DNA from: Massilia violaceinigra | Lineage (GTDB): Bacteria > Pseudomonadota > Gammaproteobacteria > Burkholderiales > Burkholderiaceae_D | Direction: 5' to 3' | Assembly: GCF_002752675.1 (NCBI RefSeq) | Contig: NZ_CP024608.1 | Span: forward strand, 5,704,001 to 5,768,000 | DNA: 64,000 nt | Part shown: in pieces, positions 37,239 through 49,200 of the stretch | Layout: every line of letters starts with the position of its first letter | Position numbering within the stretch: position 1 is the first letter of the stretch | Notes under the pieces: model-generated | Database searches by the model: none | Told to the model about the DNA's origin: nothing | Seen by the model: only the letters and a program-made list of their open reading frames with translations | Made by a program: the position numbers and the translations under genes

Positions 37239-40200
37239 TGGCGTTTCGCTTTGGAAGAAGAGTTGATGAATGGGTTGAGCGGCATCACGTCGGCATCGAC
37301 CGCCCATGCGTCGGCCGCGGCGCCGGCCAGCAGGTCGACGAACGGTTGCTTCAGGATGTTCATGTGATTGCTGCCTGCGAGCGTTTGCACATCGACCCGG
37401 TCGGCCAGGCGCTGCCAGCGCGCCAGCTTCTCGGGAGCCGACATGGCCGCCCTGCGCGCCGAGCCGGCCGTCTCGGCCACCTCGGCGTTGACAAGCAGGA
37501 TCGCGCCCGCATATGGGCCAGCCGGCTCGTAGCTGGTATTAAGGTGGCTGCCGAACACCCGCAGCAAGCCTTGCAGCTTGTCCACCGGCGTGCGCGGTGG
37601 CAGAACCCCGGCCGCGGTCAGCCGTTCCATCAGGTGCGCCAGTTGTCCCGCTTCGTCCAGGCCAGCCAGCCTGGCGCGGTCCACGCCGAGCGCCTGTCCG
37701 CGATCCATCTCCAGCAGATCGATGAACAGGGTCAGGGTTTGCAGGCGGTCCGAATGGCGTACCGGCCCGGGTGGCTCGCAATCGACCAGTACCACCTGCG
37801 CCACCGTTTCGCCAGCCTGCACCAGCAGGCGCGCCAATTCCAGCGCGATCCAGCCGCCGAACGAGTGACCCAGCAGGCGGTACGGCCCGCGCCCTGCGTG
37901 CGCGCGCACTTCGGGCAGATAGGCGCGCGCGGCCGCCTCCACGGTGGCATGCGGCACGCAGCTGCCGTCGTGGCCCCGTGCCTGCAAACCGATCACCGGT
38001 TCCGCGTCGCCGAGGGCGTGCACCAGCGGCAGGAAGGCGGTGACGTTGGCGCCCGCGCCTGGTATGCAGAACACCGGGGAGTGTCCCTTGCGGCCCGACT
38101 GCAGGGTGATGGCCGCCTTGTCGGGCGCCACCGCCTCCAGCGTCGGCAGCGCTTCGGCGTCGGCAAGCACGCGCTTGATGCGCGCCGCCAGCGTTTCGAT
38201 GTACGGCTCCTCCATGATGGTCTTGTGGTCGCCCCCGATGACGCTCAGGTGCAGGTGGCGGCGCAGCAGCGCGTGCCAGCCGATCGAGGGATCGGCGCCT
38301 TCGGCCGGCTCGCCCGCGAACAGGTGCACGGAGATCGGCAGCGGCTGCGGAACATAGTTGGCGCAGGCCAGGATCAGCTGCGCGAAGCGCGCCGAGCGCC
38401 ACGTCAGCTCCTCGGTAGTGAAGGCGGCAGGCAGCCATCCGCGTTCGCGGCAAGTGGCGACGGCCGCATCGATGCTGCCCAATGCCTGCAAGTCGCGCAC
38501 CCGCATCATGTCCAGGCTCGTGTCGAGGTAACTGGCGTACACCTCCAGGAACACCCAGCGCATCGCCGCTTCATCCGGCATCGATTCGGCAGCCTTGTAG
38601 CCAGGCCGGCCGCTATCGATCAGGCCGAGGAATTCGACGGTTTCATCCTCGCCCAGCAGCTGGTGCGCCATTTCGTAGGCGATCAGCCCCCCGCCGGACC
38701 AGCCGGCGAGGCGGTACGGGCCGTGCGGCTGCACCGTGCGGATCACGTCCAGGTAACGGCGCGCCAGCGTCTCCATCCGCACTGGCTGGCCGGCGTCGGC
38801 GCGGCCGGCCTGCACGCCGTAGACCGGCATGTCGTCGCCAAAATGGCGCGACAGCCTTTCGTACGACAGCACCTCGCCCGTGGGTTCGTGCAGGAAGAAC
38901 AGCGGCCGGCGCGCACCGCCCAGGCGCAGCGGCACCAGATGGTGCGACAGCGACAGTGCCGCCGAACGCTGGATGCGCGCGGCGACATCCTTGAGCACGG
39001 GGCTGTCGAAAATGCTGCGCATCTCGACTTGCATTCCCTGCTGGCGCAAGCGTTCGACCATCTGGATGGTCAGCAGCGAGTGGCCGCCCAGCGCAAAGAA
39101 GTTATCCTCGCGGCCCACCAGATCGACGTCGAGCAGCTCCGCCCAGATGCCCGCCAACACGGTTTCCACCTCGCCCTGCGGCGCGGCGTACTGATTGCGG
39201 GCGTAGGCCGCGCCTTCCGGTGCCGGCAAGGCCTGGCGATCGAGCTTGCCGTTGGGCGTGAGCGGCAAGGCATCGAGCACCATGATCGCGGCCGGCACCA
39301 TGAATTCGGGCAGCACCTGCGCCAGGGCCGCACGCATCCGCTGCGCATCGACCTCGCCGGTACCGGCAACCACATAGGCCACCAGGCGCTTGTCGCCCGG
39401 CCGGTCTTCGCGTACCGCCACGACCGCATCGTGCACGCCATCCTGGCGCCGCAGTTGCGCTTCGATCTCGCCGAGTTCGATGCGCAGGCCGCGCAGCTTG
39501 ACTTGATGGTCATTGCGACCCAGGTAGTCGAGGGTGCCGTCGGCAGTCCAGCGTCCCAGGTCGCCGCTCTTGTACATACGCGCCCCGTCATGGCCAGCGA
39601 ATGGATCTGGCACGAAGCGTTCCTGCGTCAGCTGCGGCAAATTGAGGTAACCGCGCGCCACGCCCACGCCGCCGATATGGATCTCGCCCGCGACACCGGT
39701 GGGCACCGGCTGGCCGTGGCGGTCCAGCAGGTAGATCGCGGTATTGGCGATCGGCCGCCCGATAGGTGGCGCCCCTGCCGGGCCGCCCGCCACGCACGGC
39801 TGGAAGGTGGCCCAGATCGTCGCTTCGGTCGGGCCGTAGGCATTGACGAACGCCCTGCCCGCCGCCCAGCGCTCGACCAGCTCCTGGCTGCACGCCTCCC
39901 CCGCCACGACCAGGGTGCGCACCCCCGCCAGGCCGGTGCCCGGATCGAGTCCGTTCAACACCGCCGGCGTCAGAGTGACGTGGGTGATGTCGTGCGCGGC
40001 CAGTGCCTCGGTCAGTACCGGGCCGGCGAGCAGCGCGCCGGGCGCCGGCACGTGCAGGGCCGCGCCGTGGCACAGCGCCATGACCAGCTCGAACACGCAG
40101 GCGTCGAAACTCGGCGAGGCGCATTGCAGCACGCGGCTGGCCGGGTCGATCGCCAGCGTGCGGGCCTGTGCCTGCGCCACATTGCACAAGCCGCGGTGCT

Positions 40201-43200
40201 CGACCATCACGCCTTTCGGCTGCCCGGTCGATCCCGACGTGTAGATCACGTACGCCAGGCTGGCCGGAGTCAGCCCGACCGCTGCCGGATCGGGATCGGT
40301 GAGCGGCTGGCGCAGCCATGGCTGCGACTCGCCATCGAGGACCAGGACCGGCACCGTGGCCGCCGCCGGCATGCCCGCCACGGTCAGCAAGGCCACCGGC
40401 GCGCTGTCGCGCAGCATGTAGTCGAGCCGTTCGCGCGGATAGGCCGGGTCCAGCGGAACGTAGGCCGCGCCAGCCTTGAGCACGGCCAGGATCGCGACGA
40501 CCAGCTCCACGCCGCGCGGTGCGCAAATGGCGACGCGCGCGTCAGGCTGCACGCCCAGACTGCGCAAATGATGCGCAAGCTGGTTGGCGCGTTCGTTGAG
40601 CTGCCCGTAGTCCAGGCAGCGGCCCTGGTGCTCCAGCGCCGCTGCCCGTGGCGCGCGCGCCACCTGCTGCTCGAACAGCTGGTGGATGCACAGGCTGTCC
40701 GGGAACGGCTGCGCGGTGTCGTTCCAGCGCACCAGCAATCTTTCGCGTTCGGCCGCGTCAAGGACGTTAATTCCCCATGCCGGCAGGTGCGGCGCCGTCT
40801 CGAGCGCCCCGACCAGTCCATTCAGCGCCTGCGCCATGTACTCGCATACCCGCTGCGGATCGACCGGTTCGGCAATCTGCGCACTCAGGCCGAAACCATC
40901 GCCCAGATCGTCCACCGACAGGCTGAATGGATAGTTGCTGCGTTCTTCCGCGGCCAGCACCGTGATGCCCTGCGCCCAGGTGCCGGTGACGCTGTCGCTG
41001 GCCTGCTGCCCGCTATGGCGGTAGTTAAGCAGTGCCGAGAACAAGGGTGTGCCGGCTGCCAGTGCGCTGCTGCGCTGCGCCAGGGCGAGCGACGCGTGCT
41101 CGTGCTGCATCAGCTGCGCCAGCAGCGCGTGCGTTTCACGGATGCCCTGTTCCACGCTCACCTCACCGAGGGGCACGCGCAGCGGCAGGGTGTTGATGAA
41201 CAGGCCCATGGTGCGTTCGGCACCGGCGCCCGGCTGCATGCGGCCGAACAGCACGGTGCCAAACACCACGTCCTCGCGGCCGGTCGCCTGCCCCAGTACC
41301 TGGGCCCAGGCCCAGTGGAACAGGCTGGCCGCACTGACGCCGAAGCTGCGGGCCTGGCGCCTGATGCGTTCCGACAGCGCTGGCGCAAGCAGTTGCTGCG
41401 CCTCGTGCACGGTGCTGCCGTCGCCCTGCACGTTGGCCAGGCCAAACGGCGCCGTCGGCTCGTCGACATCGCCCAGCATGCTGCGGAAAAAGGCTTCGTG
41501 CTCCTCGCGGCTCACGCCCAGTCGCGCCTGGGCCACGAAATTGCGGAACGGGACAGGCGGCGGCAGCTCGTCGGCGCGTCCGGCTTCGATCATCGCCATT
41601 TCGTCGAACAGCAGGTCGAGCGTGGTGTGGTCGGTGACCAGGTGATGCTCGAGCAGCAGCAGCAACCAGCGTCCATTGTCCGGATCGGGCGCGGCAAAAC
41701 CGCGCATCAGCGGGGCCTGACCGAGGTCGATGCGCATGCTGCGCGGATCGGCATGGGCGCGCAGCATGGCGGCTACGTCGCCGTTTGCGAGCGCCGGCGT
41801 CTCCAGCACGAACGGCGCTTCGCGCCACACCACCTGCACCGGCTCCGGCAAGCCTTCCCACTGCACTGAGGTGCGCAGGGCATCATGGCGCGCGATGACC
41901 TGCCCCAGTGCCTGCACGAAGCCGTCGAGCCGCTCGCGCGAATCGAACGCCAGCGTGGCTGCCGACAGATACAGGTCGCCTTCGGCCTGCAGCAGGTGGT
42001 GGAACAGGATTCCCTCCTGCAGCGGCGCTAGCGGGTAGATGTCCTGCACATTGGCGACACCGCCGGCGACCGTGCCCGCAATGCGCGCGATCTGTGCAGC
42101 GTCGAGCGCCACCAGCGGCAGCATGTCGGGCGTGATCGCAGTGCATGAGGACGGGATGCGGTTCGGCGGCACCACCACCTCGCGCGCCTCCTGCGTGCCG
42201 GCGACGCCGGCCAGACCGGCGACCGTCGGCCGCAGGAACAGGGTGCGGATGTCGACCGGCATCTGGCTGCGGCGCATGCGTTCCATCAGCTGCACGGCCA
42301 GCAGCGAGTGGCCGCCGAGTTCAAAGAAATTGTCGTCGCGGCCGACGCGCTCGACGTGCAGCAGTTCGGCCCAGATCCGCGCGAGCGCGTTTTCCGCCTC
42401 TCCCTGCGGTGCGCAATAGGCACGCTGCGCATAAGCCGATCCTTCCGGCGCGGGCAAGGCATGGCGATCGAGCTTGCCGTTCGGCGTGAGCGGCAAGGCA
42501 TCGAGCGTGACGAAGGCGGCCGGCACCATGTAGTCGGGCAGTACCTGCGCCAGGGCAGCGCGCAGCGCCCCGGCATCGGCCGCGCCAACGACGTAGGCCA
42601 CCAGGCGCTTGTCGCCGGGATTATCCTCGCGTGCCAGCACCACGGCTTGGCGCACGCCGCTCTGCCTGGCCAGTTGCGCCTCGATTTCGCCCAGCTCGAT
42701 GCGAAAGCCCCTCAGTTTCACCTGATGGTCGTTGCGCCCGAGGTATTCGAGCGATCCGTCGGACAGCCAGCGCCCCAGGTCGCCGCTCTTGTACATACGC
42801 GCCCCGGCGTCGGATGCGAACGGATCGGGCACGAAGCGCTCCTGCGTCAGCTGCGGCAGGTTCAGGTAACCGCGCGCCACGCCCACACCGCCGATGTGGA
42901 TTTCGCCGGCGACGCCAGGGGGCACCGCTTGGCCATGGCGGTCCAGCAGGTAGACCGGCGTGTTTGCCACCGGGCTGCCGATCGAACGCGGATTGGTGCC
43001 GCGTTGGCAGGTCAGTATGCTGGCGTTGATGGTCGCTTCGGTCGGACCGTACGCATTGACCAGCACCGGACGGTGGCCGGGCCGGGCCCACCATGCGTCG
43101 AGCGCGGCGGCGGCTACGCCTTCGCCGCCGATGCTGATCTGGCGTAGCGATGCCGGCAGCGCCACGTGCGGCGCCTGGGCGATCTGCTGCCAGAACATGG

Positions 43201-46200
43201 TCGGCAGGTTGGCAACCGTCAGCGCATTCGCCTCAGCCAGTTCGCACCAGCGCTGGGCGTCGGCAATCCACGCTGGCGAGCCCAGTACCAGGGTAGCGCC
43301 GCTCACCAGGGCGCCGAAGATCTCCTCGACCGACATGTCGAAGCTCGGCGCGGCAAATTGCAGCACGCGGTCGGCGGGTCCGAGCGCGTACAGGCGTTGG
43401 AGCGCCGTGATCTGGTTGCACAGGCCACGGTGCTCGATCATCACGCCTTTCGGCGCACCGGTGGAGCCGGAGGTGTAGATCACGTACGCCAGGTGCGACG
43501 CAGTCAGGCCGATTGCCGCCGGTTCCGGATTACCGGTCGGCTGGTGAAGCCAGGATGGCGCTTCCAGCTCGCTCTGCGTGAGCAGCGCCACCGGTGCGCT
43601 GTCGCGCAGCATGTAATCGATCCGCTCCTGCGGATAGGCCGGGTCCAGCGGTACATACGCGGCGCCGGCTTTCAGGACGCCCAGAATGGCGACCAGCATG
43701 TCCAGGCTGCGCGGCGCGCAGATGGCCACGCGCTGGTCCGGCTGCACGCCGAGCTGGCGCAAGTGATGCGCCAGCTGATTGGCACGCGCATTGAGTTCGC
43801 CGTAGCTCAGTGCCCTGCCCTCCTGCTCGGCCGCGGTCGCGTGCGGGGTGCGCTCCACTTGCTGTTCGAACAGCTGGTGGATGCAGGCGTTGTCCGGATA
43901 CGGCTGGCGCACATGCCGCCATGCCGCCTCCAGTTGCTGGCGTTCGCCCGCGTCCAGCAGGTCGATGCGGTCGAACGCCTGGCTGTCGTCGCGCACCATG
44001 CCTTCCAGGACCGTGCGCAGGCGCGCCAGGTGCCGTTCGATGGTGGCGCGGTCGTACAGCGCGGCCGCATATTCCATCGTGCCGACAATGTGCTCGCCGC
44101 TTTCCTGCAGGGTCAGCGACAGGTCGAAAGCGGTGCTGCGGTCACTGCGCTCCGGCAGTTCTTCCAGGCGCAGGTCGCCCAGTTGCACGGCGTCGTGCGG
44201 CATGTTCTGCCACGCGAACATCAACTGGAAGATGCTGCTGTAGTTCAGCGCCCGCTCCGGATTGAGAACCTCGACCACCTGCTCGAACGGCACGTCCTGG
44301 TTGCTTTGCGCTTCCAGCACGCGCTGCTTGGCCTGGGCCAGCAGGTCGGCCACCGTGGGGCTGTCGCTGACATCGAGCCGCAGCGCCACAGTGTTGACGA
44401 AGAAGCCGATCATGGGTTCGAGTTCGACCCGGCCGCGATTGGCGACGGGCGAGCCGATGACGACTTCGTCCTGGCCCGCCAGGCGCGCGGCCAGCGCGGC
44501 CCATGCCGCCAGCAAGGTCATATACAAGGTGGTGCCGTGCTTGCGCGACAATGCCTTCAGACCGGCGCACAGGGCGGGATCGATGGTGAAGGACAGGCTC
44601 TGGCCCGTATAGTCCTGCATCGCGGGCCGCGGGCGGTCGCTCGGCAGGGTAATCAAGGCAGGAGCGCCCGCCAGTTGCCGCTTCCAGTAGGCCAGCTGCT
44701 CCTGGGCCGGCGCCGCGCCCAGCCAGCCACGCTGCCACAGGGCGTAGTCGGCATATTGCACCGGCAACGGCGGCAGAGGGTCAAGATCATGCGCCGGCCC
44801 ATCGGCCGCGTAGGCGTTGTACAAGGCGGTCAGTTCACGCGCCAGCACACCCATGGACCAGCCGTCCGACACCACATGGTGCACCGTCAGCAGCAAAATG
44901 TGTTCCTGCTCGCCCAGGCGCAGCAGGCGGGCACGGATCAGCGGACCTTGGCCCAGGTCGAGCGGGGTACTCGCTTCCACCCGGCTCCAATGTTCAACAC
45001 CCGCCTGCGGCTGCGCGTCGGCGCTCAGGTCATGGCGCACCAGGGTCAGGCCGGTGCTGGCGGCGATGCGCTGCACCGGAGCGCCGTCGACCAGCTCGAA
45101 ATGGGTGCGCAGCGCTTCGTGGCGGTGCACGATGCGGTCCAGGGCGCAGCGCAGCGCGCGCTCGTCGAGCCGGCCATGCAGGCGCATGCCGCCGCTGATA
45201 TGGTAGGCGGCGCTGGCGGCCTCGCCCATCTGGGCGATGAACCACAGGCGCTGCTGCGCGAACGAGACCGGAATGTCAAGCGGGCGCGGGCCGGCCACCA
45301 ATGGCGGCAAGCCTTGCGCCGGCGCCTTGTGCGCCAGGGTTGCTAATGCATGCAGCACCGGCTGGGCAAACAGGTCCGACAGCGCTACCTCAAGGCCGAG
45401 ACGCTGGTGCAGGCGCGAGATCATCTGCACCGCCAGCAGCGAATGGCCACCGAGTTCAAAGAAGTGGTCGCGCCGGCCGACCTGCTCCACCTGCAGCAGT
45501 TCGCTCCAGAGCGCGGCCAGAGCCGATTCCACCGGGCCTTGCGGCGCCTCGTAGACGCGGGTGCTGAAAGCGCCATCCTCTGGCGCCGGCAAGGCGCGCC
45601 GATCAAGTTTGCCGTTCGGTGTGAGCGGCAAGGCGTCCAGGCAGACGTAGGCCGCCGGCACCATGTACTCCGGCAGACGGCCGGCCAGGTGCAGGCGCAG
45701 CGACTCCGGCGTGCACAGTTCCGGTTCCGGGGTGCTGAAGTACGCCACCAGCCGCCGCTGGCCGGGCTGGTCCTCGCGCGCCAGCACCACGCAATCGCGC
45801 ACGCCGGGAGCGGCCAGCAGCACCGTTTCGATTTCGCCCAGTTCGATGCGGAAGCCCCGCACCTTGACCTGCTTGTCGACCCGGCCGACGAATTCGATGT
45901 TGCCGTCCGCGCGCCGCCGTCCGAGGTCGCCGCTGCGGTACATGCGCGCCCCCGGGGTACCGGCAAACGGATCGGGGATGAAGCGTTCCTCGCTCAATTC
46001 GCGGCGGTTCAGGTAGCCGCGCGCAATCCCGGCGCCGCCGATATGGATTTCGCCGGCCACGCCCAGCGGCACCGGCGCATCGTGGGCGTCGAGCAGGTAA
46101 ATACGCTTGTTGGCGATCGGCTGGCCAATCGGCGGGTCGCCAGCCTGCTGTGCATCACAACGGAAAACCGTGGCGCACACCGCGGTTTCGGTCGGACCGT

Positions 46201-49200
46201 AACCGTTGATCAGGGTGCGGCCGGCAGCCCAGCGCCGCACCAGTGCCTGGCCCGACGCTTCGCCAGCCATGACCAGGGTCGTGATCGAATCCATGCGCGC
46301 GCTGTCGGGCAAGGCCGCCAGCACGGCCGGCGGCAGGATCGCGTGGCTGATGCCATGCTTGTCGGCGACGGCGAGCAGGCTGTCGCCGGCCAGCGGCACA
46401 TCGGACGCCACCATGTACAAGGCCGCGCCATGGCACAGCGCCAGGACAACCTCGAAAATGCAGCCGTCGAAACTGAACGAGGAAAACTGCAGGATGCGGC
46501 TGCGGGAGGTAACGCCGAAACTGTCGATCTGCGCCTGCGCCAGGTTGCACAGGGCGGCGTGCTCCATCATCACGCCCTTCGGCGTGCCGGTCGAACCGGA
46601 GGTGTAGATCACGTAGGCCAGATGCGCGTCGGTGAGGCCCAGCGAGGCCGGATCGGGATTGGTGGCCGGTTTATCCTGCCATGGCGCGGCCAGGTCGTCC
46701 AGTTCCAGCACGGTGGCGGTGAGCAGCGCGCGGCTGGCCGGCAGCCGTTCCTGCAGGTCGGCGTGGGTCAGCACGACGCGCGGGCGGCTGTCGTCGAGCA
46801 TGAAGGCCAGGCGCTCGGCGGGATACCCTGGGTCGAGCGGAACGTAGGCCGCGCCGGCCTTGAGCGTGGCCAGCAAGGCGACGATCATGTCGGCCCCGCG
46901 CGGCAGCGCAATAGCGACGCGCATGTCGGGCCGCAGGCCCAGCTTGATCAGGTGATGCGCAAGCTGGTTGGCGCGCGCATTGAGTTCGGCGTAGCTGAGC
47001 GGTGCGCTGCCGTCCACCACCAGCGCGGCGGCATCGGGCGAACTGGCCGCGTGCAGCTCGAACAGTTGATGGATGCAGCGGCCAGCGTCGATCGCTGCAA
47101 AGGTATCGTTCCAGCCCTCGAGCAGTTGGCTGCGTTCGTCGGCGGGCAGGATTTCCAGATCCCGGCTGGTGGTGGCCGGCGCATTGTCGAGCGCATCGGC
47201 CAGATGGTCGAGCGCCGCGTGCATGTAGCGGCACACGCGCATCGGGTCGATCGGACGCTGGGCGTTGGCTGTGAGCGAAAATGCTTCCCCATGGTCGTCC
47301 ACCTTCAACACCAGCGGGAAGTTACTCAATTCCTCGCCGTGCAGCACCTCCATCCCTTCCCATACCTGCTGCGCCGGTGGGCTGTGACGGTAATTGAATC
47401 CTGCCGAGAACAGCGGCACCGAGGCCGCCATGCCGCTGCAGCGCTGGGCCAGCGACAGTGGCGCGTGCTCGTGATGCAGCAGTTGCGCCAGGCGTTCATG
47501 GGTATCGCGCACGGCCGCTTCGACCGGAGTGTCGTCAAGGCGAATGCGCACCGGCAGCGTGTTCATGAACAGGCCCAGGACCCGGTCGGCGCCGCTGCCG
47601 CCATGCATGCGCCCGAACAGCGCGGTACCGAAGACGACATCATCGCGCCCGCTGGTGCGCGCCAGTACCTGCGCCCATGCGAGGTGAAACAGGCTGGTGG
47701 CACTGACGCCAAGGCGGCGCGCATGCTGGCGCAGGCGGAGGGCCAGCGCCGCGTCGAGCGGCAGACGCGCCTCGTCGACGTTGGAACCGTCGCCCTGCAT
47801 GTCCAGCAGGCCAAATGGCGCGGTCGGTTCGTCGACGTCGCCCAGCATCTGGCGGAAGAACTGCTCGTGTTCCTGCACGCTCACGCCGAGGCGCGCCTGC
47901 GCCACGAAATTGCGGAAAGGGACAGGCAGCGGCAATTCCTGCGCGCGGCCGGCCTGGATCAGCGCCATTTCCTCGAACAGCACGTCGAGCGTGGTGTGGT
48001 CTGTCACCACGTGGTGCAGCAGCAGTTGCAGCAGCCAGCAGCCGGTCTTGTCGTCGAAAGCGGCAAAGCCGTGCATCAGCGGCGCGCGCCGCAGGTCGAT
48101 GCGGAAGTGGCGCGGGTCGGCATGGGCGCGCAGCTCGGCCGGTGTATCCACGCCGGGCAGGGCCAGTGTTTCGACGTTGAACGTCGCTTCGCGCCAGACC
48201 ACTTGCACCGGCTCCGGCAAGCCTTCCCACAGCAGCGCGGTACGCAGCGCATCGTGACGCATGACCACCTGCTGCAAGGCGCCTGTAAAAGCATCGAGCC
48301 GCTCGCGCGAGTCGAACGACAAGGTGGCCGACAGCAGGTAGGCATCGCCCTTGTTCTGCAGCAGGTGATGGAACAGGATGCCTTCCTGCAGGGGCGCGAG
48401 CGGATAGATGTCCTGCACATTGGCGGCGCCGCCGGGGACGGTGGCGACAATGCGTGCGATCTGTTCGGCGTCCAATGCGACCAGCGGCAGCATGGCCGGC
48501 GTGATCGTGGTGCAGCCGGCCGGAATGCTGTTGGGCGGCACCACCACGTCGCGCCGGCCGGCTTGCCCGGCCTGGTCCACCGCTTGTGCCAACGCGGCCA
48601 GGGTCGGTTGCGAGAACAGGGTGCGGATGTCGGCGAACAGCTCCTGGCGGCGCATGCGCTCCATCAGCTGCACGGCCAGCAGCGAGTGGCCGCCCAGTTC
48701 GAAGAAGTGGTCGTTGCGCCCTACCCGCTCCACTTGCAGCAGGGCGGCCCAGATGGCGGCCAACGCGGTTTCGGTCGGGCCTTGCGGCGCCTCCCAGGTG
48801 CGCTGCGCATACGCCGAGCCTTCCGGCGCCGGCAGTGCCTTGCGATCGAGCTTGCCGTTCGCGCTCAGGGGCAAGGAATCGAGCACGACGCAGGCGGCGG
48901 GCACCATGTACTCGAGCAGCTCGCGCGCCAGCGCCGCGCGCACTAACTGCGTGTCGACCTGGCCAACCAGATAGGCGACCAGGCGCTTGTCGCCCGGACT
49001 GTCCTCGCGTGCCAGTACCACGGCTTCGCGCACGCCCTCCTGGCGCACGAGGTGCGCTTCGATTTCGCCAAGTTCGATGCGCAGGCCGCGGATCTTGACC
49101 TGGTGATCGTTCCGGCCGAGGAATTCGACGCTGCCGTCGGCCAGCCATTGGCCCAGGTCACCGGTCTTGTACATGCGCGCGCCCGGCTTGCCGGCGAACG

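Noticed and set aside
35646..37307. Longer hydroxylase start 23 codons upstream and a plain metallo-beta-lactamase (resistance) call
   Set aside because: The ATG at 37238 forms a 4-bp overlap with the NRPS stop and the extra residues overlap NRPS coding. Size, N-terminal domain and Glu375 fit CmlA-type enzymes rather than resistance lactamases.
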